DNA of 64,000 nucleotides from assembly GCF_014646895.1 (NCBI RefSeq), contig NZ_BMOD01000024.1, forward strand, positions 11,748 through 75,747, read 5' to 3'. Made by a program: the position numbers and the translations under genes. How positions within the stretch are numbered: position 1 is the first letter of the stretch; every line of letters starts with the position of its first letter. This document shows positions 58,600 to 64,000 of this stretch, one piece after another. Origin of the DNA: Deinococcus roseus (GTDB lineage Bacteria > Deinococcota > Deinococci > Deinococcales > Deinococcaceae). The notes under the pieces were generated by a model, which searched no databases, was not told where the DNA came from, and was given only the letters and a program-made list of their open reading frames with translations.

Positions 58600-58631
58600 A
58601 AAGAAAGAGACCTCAGGGTCTCTTTCTTTTT
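58598..58631 (+). terminator. Terminator of the amylase gene
   Basis: A 15-bp perfect stem (AAAAAGAAAGAGACC with GGTCTCTTTCTTTTT, loop TCAG) that overlaps the amylase stop codon and ends in T-run. Confidence 0.9.
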
Positions 58632-58723
58632 GGTTCCCTTCGGTGTGCCTGCACCCAATTGGAAATGCAAATCTCTGTCCTGATCTGTACAGAGGTTTGC
58701 CTTGATGAAGGCCTCCTTACAGA

Positions 58724-59143
58724 ATGATGCCGATGCTCAAGAGCTCGCATTTTCTCAAGGGGGTGAGGGGCAAACCCTCACCCCTGCTGCCCAAGGCCTT
58801 GCTGGTTCCGGTTCTGCTTTCCGCGCTGCGTTTTGAGGCCATCAAGCTGGGGTGGGTCAATCCAGAACTGGGGGCCACCCTGATCACCGTGGGCAATGTG
58901 CTGGTGTTCGTGCTGCTGGTGCGTGCCCTTTCCTGGGCGCTGGACCACACAGACACCCAGCAGGGCATCACCGCCAATGCGCTCAGGAACAGCGAGGAGA
59001 AATTCCGGGCCATCAACCAGACCGCCAGCGATGCCATCATCACCCTGAATGCCCACGGAGAGGTGATGGGCTGGAACCGACATGCCACCCTGCAACTGGG
59101 CATGTACTGGCTGGTCCTGAACGAGAGACCAACTCAGAAGTGA
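58724..59143 (+). pseudogene. Truncated membrane PAS sensor
   Basis: 139 residues with two hydrophobic helices (LLVPVLLSALRFEAIKLG and TLITVGNVLVFVLLVRALSW) and the start of a PAS domain (SEEKFRAINQTASDAIITLNAHGEVMGWNRHA), which matches in style the PAS of the cyclase at 49240. The remainder loses the PAS pattern (TLQLGMYWLVLNERPTQK) and stops. It is probably the remnant of a larger sensor protein, by a deletion or shift after the PAS start. Confidence 0.65.
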
Positions 59144-59184
59144 GGGCCAGCCTTTACAGGTCCTGACGGGTTGTTGCAGGCAGC

Positions 59185-59655
59185 TCAGGAGGCTGTGGCA
59201 GGGGTTTCTGCCGGGGTTGCTGGAGGGGTTGGGGCCGTGCGAGACCGACGGGCAGTGTCTGCACCGTCCCCATCGAGTTTGGTCAGGGTGGCTGCAAATG
59301 CAGCGAGGTCATCGCTGGCTTTCAGGGCTTCAATGGCCTGGGCATTGAGCGCTTTGAGTTCTGGTGTGGTGACCGCATACATCTCAGCGACGTGGCCTTT
59401 GAGTTCAGCCAGGGTGCTGTAGCAGGTAGCAGCATCTGCAGTGCGGCCCCGGTGGCTGGTCACACTGGGTTCTTCCTGGGTGGAGGGGCCAATGGTGGTG
59501 ATGTTGCCTGCCCGCACCAGGGCAGCGCTGGCCTGGCGTTCATCCAGAACTTCAGCAAGGAAGAGCATTTGACGAAGGGCGTTCATGCGGTTGAAGAGGG
59601 CCACATGGGCACTCATCAACCCGGCTTTGCGGAGGATGGCATCAGGGTTTTCCAT
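59185..59655 (-). CDS. Hypothetical protein
   Basis: 156 residues, predominantly helical (ALFNRMNALRQMLFLAEVLDE, STLAELKGHVAEMYAVTTPELKALNAQAIEALKASDDLAAFAATLTKL) with an Ala/Pro/Thr-rich C-terminus. No signal or membrane segment. TACGAT (59662-59667) lies six bases before ATG 59655, so a leaderless mRNA is likely. No family recognised. Confidence 0.6.
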   Translation of the reverse strand: MENPDAILRKAGLMSAHVALFNRMNALRQMLFLAEVLDERQASAALVRAGNITTIGPSTQEEPSVTSHRGRTADAATCYSTLAELKGHVAEMYAVTTPELKALNAQAIEALKASDDLAAFAATLTKLDGDGADTARRSRTAPTPPATPAETPATAS

Positions 59656-59757
59656 ATGAGAATCGTAGCACAAAATTCGTTAAAAACATAATACTGGAAA
59701 TCAAGGCATGTATTCTGCAGAAGAACCACATGAAACCAGAACATCTGCATGCTGTTT

Positions 59758-60648
59758 TCAATCTGCTTTTTCAGGGTGCTTTTCAGACTGCTGGCTGACC
59801 TGCAGGGGTTCAGTTGCAGCAGGATCTTTCACGTCTGGAACGTCTGAAAGCAGCTGCCTTCTGGGATTCTCAAATTGCACCGTGTTCAGGTACCGCACCA
59901 CCCACAACAGCCCAAAAGCCACCACCACCATCACGGCAGAAAGCACCAGTGCAGGTTTCAGGTCGGATTCCAGCGCCGCATAAATCGACAGGGTGATGGT
60001 GCGGGTTTTGCCCTGCAAAGAACCAGCAAACAAGATGGTCGCCCCAAATTCCCCCAGGGCGCGGGACCACGCCAGCACCATCCCTTCCAGCAGAAAAGGA
60101 AAGGCCAGAGGCCAGGTGATGAAACGAAACACCTGCCAGGAACCTGCACCATCCACCCGTGCTGCATTCTCAATGTCCGGGTCAATGGACAGGAAGCCCC
60201 CTTTGGAGGCCCGAATGTAAAACGGAGCCGAGGTGAACAGTTGCGCCAGCACCACTGCTGTGGCACTGAAAGCAATCTGGATGTGTCCCAGCTGCAACAG
60301 AGGCCCCAGCAGACCCTGACGGCCAAAGGTCAGCAGCAAACCAACACCCGCCACCACTGGAGGCAGCACAATCGGCAAATCCAGCAAGGCATCCAGAACG
60401 GTTCTGCCCGGAAATCGGTAACGGGCCAGCAGGTACGCAATTGGCGTTCCGAACAGCACCGTCAACAAGAGGGTGATGCCTGTGGTGACCACGCTGACCC
60501 TTAATGCGTCCAGCACCACCGGATCAATCAGGGCAGGGAAAAAACCACCTGTGAAACCCTCTGCCAGGATCACAAAGGTGGGAAGCAGCAAAAACAGAAT
60601 CAGCAAGGTGCTGAGCACCACAGGAACCAAGGGCACCTTGCGTTTCAT
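59758..60648 (-). CDS. modB: Molybdate ABC transporter permease ModB
   Basis: 296 residues with about six membrane helices. The EAA loop is in the segment ENAARVDGAGSWQVFRFITWPLAFPFLLEGM, and LARYRFPGRTVLDALLDLPIVLPPVVAGVGLL is the ModB signature. The C-terminal tail of about 40 residues after the last helix is charged. GAGGTG lies upstream. It follows modA in the operon, but no ModC ATPase is encoded downstream; the next gene is a small helical protein. Confidence 0.93.
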   Translation of the reverse strand: MKRKVPLVPVVLSTLLILFLLLPTFVILAEGFTGGFFPALIDPVVLDALRVSVVTTGITLLLTVLFGTPIAYLLARYRFPGRTVLDALLDLPIVLPPVVAGVGLLLTFGRQGLLGPLLQLGHIQIAFSATAVVLAQLFTSAPFYIRASKGGFLSIDPDIENAARVDGAGSWQVFRFITWPLAFPFLLEGMVLAWSRALGEFGATILFAGSLQGKTRTITLSIYAALESDLKPALVLSAVMVVVAFGLLWVVRYLNTVQFENPRRQLLSDVPDVKDPAATEPLQVSQQSEKHPEKAD

Positions 60649-60657
60649 GGGTTCACC

Positions 60658-61419
60658 TCACTTGACCTTCAGGAAGCCCCATTTTTTGAGGATGGCCTGA
60701 CCGTCTCTGGACACCACGAAATTCACGAACTGCGCCGCAGAATTCTGCCCACCTTTCACAGTTCCAATGGGGTAGGTGGCCATCACATTGTACTTGCCAG
60801 GAATCAAAATGGTTTTGACTCTGGCTTTCACCTCAGGGGTGATGTCAGTGGTGTAAACCACGCCTGCATCCGCTTCACCCAGCTGGACTTTCAGGGCCAC
60901 CTGACGCACGCTGGTTTCTTCGCTGACCACGTTCTTGAGGACACGCTGGGCAAACAGGGTATTGGATGCCCTGGAAAGGTTGTCAAACACCTGCCTGGCG
61001 TACTGACCGACCGGAACACTGGGCTGGGCCAGCACCAGTTTCACTCCGGGTTTCGCCAGATCTGAAAAGCTCTTGATGCCTGCAGGATTGCTGGCGGGCA
61101 CAATGACCGCCAGTTGATTCCTGGTGAAGGCCTGTTTGTTCAGAACCAGTCCCGCTTTGACCAGCGGATCAAATTGGGCATCGTTGGCACTGGCATACAC
61201 GTCTGCTTTTGCCCCCTGTTCCAGCTGGGTTCTCAGGACCTGAGAGCCCGCAAACTGGAAAGTCACTTCCACGCCTGTTCTGGCTTTGTAGGCTGCACCG
61301 ATTTCCTTGAAAGCATCGGTGAGGGAAGCAGCGGCAAAGACCGTGAGGGTTTCAGCGTGGGCTGCACCCATCAAAAGCACAGCAGCAATCATCAGGTGTT
61401 TCTTGAGGGGTTTTTTCAC
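60658..61419 (-). CDS. modA: Molybdate-binding protein ModA
   Basis: 253 residues from GTG 61419 (AAGGAG; overlaps the regulator stop as GTGA). The signal peptide (HLMIAAVLLMGAAHA) is followed by the type II binding protein pattern: LTVFAAASLTDAFKEIGAAYK, FAGSQVLRTQLEQGAKADVYASANDAQ, AVIVPASNP and GEADAGVVYTTD. These are characteristic of ModA/WtpA-type tetrahedral oxyanion binders. Secreted to the envelope. Confidence 0.93.
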   Translation of the reverse strand: MKKPLKKHLMIAAVLLMGAAHAETLTVFAAASLTDAFKEIGAAYKARTGVEVTFQFAGSQVLRTQLEQGAKADVYASANDAQFDPLVKAGLVLNKQAFTRNQLAVIVPASNPAGIKSFSDLAKPGVKLVLAQPSVPVGQYARQVFDNLSRASNTLFAQRVLKNVVSEETSVRQVALKVQLGEADAGVVYTTDITPEVKARVKTILIPGKYNVMATYPIGTVKGGQNSAAQFVNFVVSRDGQAILKKWGFLKVK

Positions 61420-62534
61420 TGGGATGCTCCTTGGGGTTCAGGGACTGCGGTGTACATTTCTCCGGCATGGGTGGGGTCATATCCGCCCAGCGACTGGATG
61501 TTTTTGCGGGTCTGGCTGGTGGTCAACAAGGCCAGCAGTTTTTTCAGCACCGGATGGGACAGAAAACGGTCCGGGACCACCAGATCGAAGCGCTCCTGAA
61601 CCAGTGGAATGAAGTCCAGTTGTTCGGTGACCACCGCCTGAATGGCCAGTCCGGTGTCTGCCCTGCCTTCTGTGATGGTCCGGGCAAGGTCCTGGTGGCT
61701 TGTTGCAACCGTCTGGTACCCCTGAACCTGCTCTGCAGCAATGTTCTGCTGCTCCAGCAAAGCGTCCAGCAGGATTTTGCTGCCTGCACTCTGCGGGCGG
61801 TTGATGATCCTGACCTCTTTGCGCTTCAAATCCGCAAGGCCAGTGATGTTTTTGGGATTGCCTTTTTGCACCAGCAGCCCTTGCTGCCAGTGCCAGAGGG
61901 AAAAAAGCGTGCATGGTCCAATCTGGCTGTGCTGCACGTAAGGGGTGTTGAATTGCCCTGTGGTGCGGTCATACAGGTGGATGCCTGCTGCATGGACTTT
62001 TCCCTCACGCAGCAAATCCAGACTGTCCAGGCTGGTGTGATGCTGCACGATCACCCGTCCAGTGTCCAGCCTGCTGGCCACCATTTTCAGGGCAGGGTCG
62101 CAGCCTGCAACCAGCAGGGTGTTTTCCCAGAGGGCAGGTTCCGTGAGCGGCTGCACGGTGATTTTCCGGTTTTCTGCCAGGGTGATGAAGGCATCTGCAG
62201 GGGTGCTGAAGCGTTCTTCCTCGGGGATGGGCAGGGCATAAAGCGTGCCCTGAACGCTGGCCAGCAGCACCCGCCCGCCTTCTGCTGGTGGGGTGCTTCC
62301 CTGCCAGAGGGCTGTGGGAGAGGCTGCTTCATGCAATTGGAACAGGTCCTCGACCCTGCAACCCAGCACCTGGGCCAGTTTCAGGGCCACCAGGGTGTTG
62401 GGGATGTAGCGGTCCTGCTCGATGGAGTGGATGGCCTGCCGGGACACCCCGACCCTCAAAGCGAGTTCCGTGCGGCTCAGTCCCGTTTGTTCACGTCGCT
62501 GTTGCACCTGGTTGCTGAGTTCTGGACCCATCAT
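61416..62534 (-). CDS. XRE-type HTH regulator fused to a periplasmic-binding-like domain
   Basis: 372 residues. Residues about 6-60 are an XRE HTH (QQRREQTGLSRTELALRVGVSRQAIHSIEQDRYIPN). The rest is a PBP_like/ModA-related domain (VLLASVQGTLYALPI ... VAGCDPALKMVASRLDTGRVIVQHHTSLDSLDLL ... VHAAGIHLYD). This fusion is known for regulators near molybdate transporters and is thought to sense oxyanion or pterin. The gene leads modA-modB with 4-bp overlaps, so it is the first gene of the operon. No Shine-Dalgarno is present; the ATG is six bases after the -10. Confidence 0.92.
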   Translation of the reverse strand: MMGPELSNQVQQRREQTGLSRTELALRVGVSRQAIHSIEQDRYIPNTLVALKLAQVLGCRVEDLFQLHEAASPTALWQGSTPPAEGGRVLLASVQGTLYALPIPEEERFSTPADAFITLAENRKITVQPLTEPALWENTLLVAGCDPALKMVASRLDTGRVIVQHHTSLDSLDLLREGKVHAAGIHLYDRTTGQFNTPYVQHSQIGPCTLFSLWHWQQGLLVQKGNPKNITGLADLKRKEVRIINRPQSAGSKILLDALLEQQNIAAEQVQGYQTVATSHQDLARTITEGRADTGLAIQAVVTEQLDFIPLVQERFDLVVPDRFLSHPVLKKLLALLTTSQTRKNIQSLGGYDPTHAGEMYTAVPEPQGASQ

Positions 62535-62540
62535 GGGGCG

Positions 62541-62569
62541 ACTGTAGTCTATTGTTTACGAGATGTCAA
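62541..62569 (-). promoter_or_regulatory. Promoter of the modAB operon, leaderless type
   Basis: TTGACA (62564-62569), 17 bp, TACAGT (62541-62546); the ATG at 62534 follows six bases after the -10. Expected start is at or next to the A of the ATG. Confidence 0.85.
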
Positions 62570-62612
62570 GTTAAAGTGTCATGACAGGGGCCTTGCTGGA
62601 GTTCACAGCAGC

Positions 62613-62643
62613 AAAACCACCAGAATGGCGCTCTGGTGGTTTT
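62613..62643 (-). terminator. Terminator of the esterase gene
   Basis: AAAACCACCAGA (62613-62624) pairs with TCTGGTGGTTTT (62632-62643). On the minus strand it ends in a T-run. It separates the esterase gene from the modAB operon. Confidence 0.85.
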
Positions 62644-62673
62644 CAGGAAAGGCTTCAGTTCACAGCAGGTTTT

Positions 62674-63501
62674 TTACCGCTGCCATTTGATCAGCCAGCG
62701 GTACACCTCGCTGTTTCTGTAGGCGGTGTCCCATCCGGCCTGGTGGTCTCCATATTCCACCTCGGTGTAACGCAGGGTGCGGGTGGTGTTTCCGGCCAGG
62801 AACAGGGCATCGATCATGTTGCGGGTGTATTGCACGTTGGTGGTGTGGTCGTCCTGGGCATGGAACGCCCAGATGGCCATGTTCTTGAGGATGGAGGCAT
62901 GTTTCGGGCTGCTGGACCCGCTGATCGGCACGATGGCTGCAAAAATTTCGGGGTGGCGCATGGCTGCGTTCCAGACGCCCTGACCACCTCTGGAAAGACC
63001 AGCAAGGTACACGCGCTCCGGGTCGATGTCCGGGTGGGTTTTCAGCAGATCACCAATCAGATTGATCAGGGCGGTCATGGAGACGGTTTCGGGGGTGGAG
63101 TCCAGATCGTATTCGGCAATGCCGGTGCTGGCCCAGCGGATTTCCACGGGTGTCTGGGGGGCCAGCACATAAGCCGCCTGCACCTGCTGGTTTTCCGGGA
63201 GGGTGAAGTACTGGGCTCCATTGCGGGTGCCATACTGCATTTGCTTCTCGTTGTCTGTGCCTGCCTCTCCAGAGCCGTGCAGATGAATGATCAGGGGGAG
63301 TTTGCTGGAGGTGGGCTGGGTGGTGGGCGTGTAAAGCTGGTAAGGCAAATTGAAATTGTTGACCGTGATGGTGTTTTTGGTCCAGCTTCCTCCCGTTCCC
63401 ACTGTGCTGACGGCAGAGAGGGGGTCAATCAGGCGACTGGCCTGGGCGGCAGAGGCAAACAGCAGGACGGAAACCAGGGTGCTTGACATGAGTTTCAGCA
63501 T
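62674..63501 (-). CDS. Secreted serine esterase, PHB-depolymerase/feruloyl-esterase-like
   Basis: 275 residues with a signal peptide (STLVSVLLFASAAQA) and AAGGAG at the start. The alpha/beta-hydrolase nucleophile is Ser in LAGLSRGGQG. An oxyanion-hole segment HLHGSGEAG precedes it, and the acid/His pair is likely in HAQDD and YGDHQAGWD. It resembles the extracellular polyhydroxybutyrate-depolymerase or LpqC/feruloyl-type esterase families. The substrate is unknown. Confidence 0.88.
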   Translation of the reverse strand: MLKLMSSTLVSVLLFASAAQASRLIDPLSAVSTVGTGGSWTKNTITVNNFNLPYQLYTPTTQPTSSKLPLIIHLHGSGEAGTDNEKQMQYGTRNGAQYFTLPENQQVQAAYVLAPQTPVEIRWASTGIAEYDLDSTPETVSMTALINLIGDLLKTHPDIDPERVYLAGLSRGGQGVWNAAMRHPEIFAAIVPISGSSSPKHASILKNMAIWAFHAQDDHTTNVQYTRNMIDALFLAGNTTRTLRYTEVEYGDHQAGWDTAYRNSEVYRWLIKWQR

Positions 63502-63560
63502 GACGCTCCTTGAGGGGTTCTGGCAAATGCCAGCAGAAAGAGGGGTGAATGGGGAAGAAA

Positions 63561-64000
63561 TCAGGGCAGGAATGACCGCAGCACCTGGGCGGTGCCATTC
63601 AGAGGAACAAGTTCATAAAGGGTGGGTGCAGCGGCAACCAGCACGGTTTCCCAGGGTTGCAGGGTCAGTGGGGCTTCACCACCGTGCAGTTCCACCGTTC
63701 CATGGGTCACGGTGAGGGTGTGAAAGGTATCTCCGGTGGTCTGCGCTTGCAGAGGAGAGGCCAGGTGCAGCAATTCGGTGGTGAAGTAAGGGCAGCTGAC
63801 CAGAGGATGCGCTGCGGTTTCCTCCAGTGGGGGCTGGTGGGTGAGCTGACCGGAGAAATCTGCACGGGTGACGGCGGCAGATTCTTGCAGATGCAGTCTT
63901 CTTCCGGCATGGGCGGGCCTGTCCCAGTCGTACACCCGGTAGGTCAGGTCGCTGGTTTGCTGCACCTCGTAAATGAACAAGCCTGGACCCAACGCGTGCA
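63561..64000 (-). CDS. manA: Mannose-6-phosphate isomerase class I, C-terminal part
   Basis: About 146 residues are visible; the frame continues beyond the right edge without a start. HALGPGLFIYEVQQTSDLTYRVYDWDRPAHAGR is the class I PMI signature (the QQTSDxTYRxYDWdR segment with the active-site Arg), followed by the beta-sandwich C-terminal domain (HTLTVTHGTVELHGG, AAPTLYELVPLNGTAQVL). The enzyme interconverts mannose-6-phosphate and fructose-6-phosphate. Only the C-terminal third is in the window. Confidence 0.9.
   Translation of the reverse strand, partial: HALGPGLFIYEVQQTSDLTYRVYDWDRPAHAGRRLHLQESAAVTRADFSGQLTHQPPLEETAAHPLVSCPYFTTELLHLASPLQAQTTGDTFHTLTVTHGTVELHGGEAPLTLQPWETVLVAAAPTLYELVPLNGTAQVLRSFLP

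Overview
The window looks like part of a plasmid, megaplasmid or second chromosome of a Deinococcus-type bacterium. This is inferred from protein style, not from a marker gene. The evidence is a RepA-type initiator beside a long iteron array, a ParA with an N-terminal HTH next to ParB, three copies of a perfect 20-bp palindrome around that block (candidate parS), and several genes whose -10 box lies 6-7 nt before the start codon, as in leaderless mRNAs common in Deinococcus. No tRNA, rRNA or CRISPR array was seen. Both window ends cut genes (an AHSA1/SRPBCC protein at the left, a class I mannose-6-phosphate isomerase at the right).

Layout. 1-8.7 kb: ArsR/AHSA1 pair, a small membrane protein, a PaiB-like protein, a response regulator/diguanylate cyclase translationally coupled to a triple-PAS hybrid histidine kinase, and a UvrD-type helicase. 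8.9-21.3 kb: one long minus-strand run holding an AGE-type epimerase, a GlgX-like debranching enzyme, two STAS proteins, an RsbW-like kinase, a SpoIIE phosphatase, two MinD/ParA-like ATPases (one with a damaged P-loop), a winged-helix protein, an MFS-like carrier, an ECF-S/HAMP membrane protein and alanine racemase. 21.4-30.2 kb: an 11-gene minus-strand operon with three DJ-1/PfpI proteins, three SnoaL/NTF2-like proteins, two MBL-fold hydrolases, a ThDP-dependent decarboxylase, a GMC oxidoreductase and a VOC protein, with a LacI regulator (30.7-31.8 kb) next to its promoter.

32-37.3 kb: a small protein with a paralogue at 53.6 kb, a LysM-M23 peptidase, a Ser/Thr kinase with Sel1 repeats, and stress-type small proteins. 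37.3-45.3 kb: the maintenance region. It holds a candidate structured RNA, parS candidates, a tnpB-only IS200/IS605 element that has cut a luciferase-like monooxygenase gene, a lipoprotein, parA-parB, five 17-bp repeats, twelve iterons and rep.

45.4-64 kb: DedA, a zinc-binding protein and topoisomerase I; a membrane PAS-GGDEF protein and a PAS histidine kinase; a LacI regulator divergent from a C-terminally shortened amylase lipoprotein with two identical palindromic operators 63 bp apart; a truncated PAS sensor; modA-modB with an HTH/periplasmic-binding-like regulator but no modC; a secreted esterase; and the end of manA.

The two most system-like loci are the partner-switching/MinD/glycan operon (9.97-21.3 kb) and the DJ-1/SnoaL/MBL operon (21.4-30.2 kb). 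Their enzyme families are recognisable, but I know of no described function for either combination.
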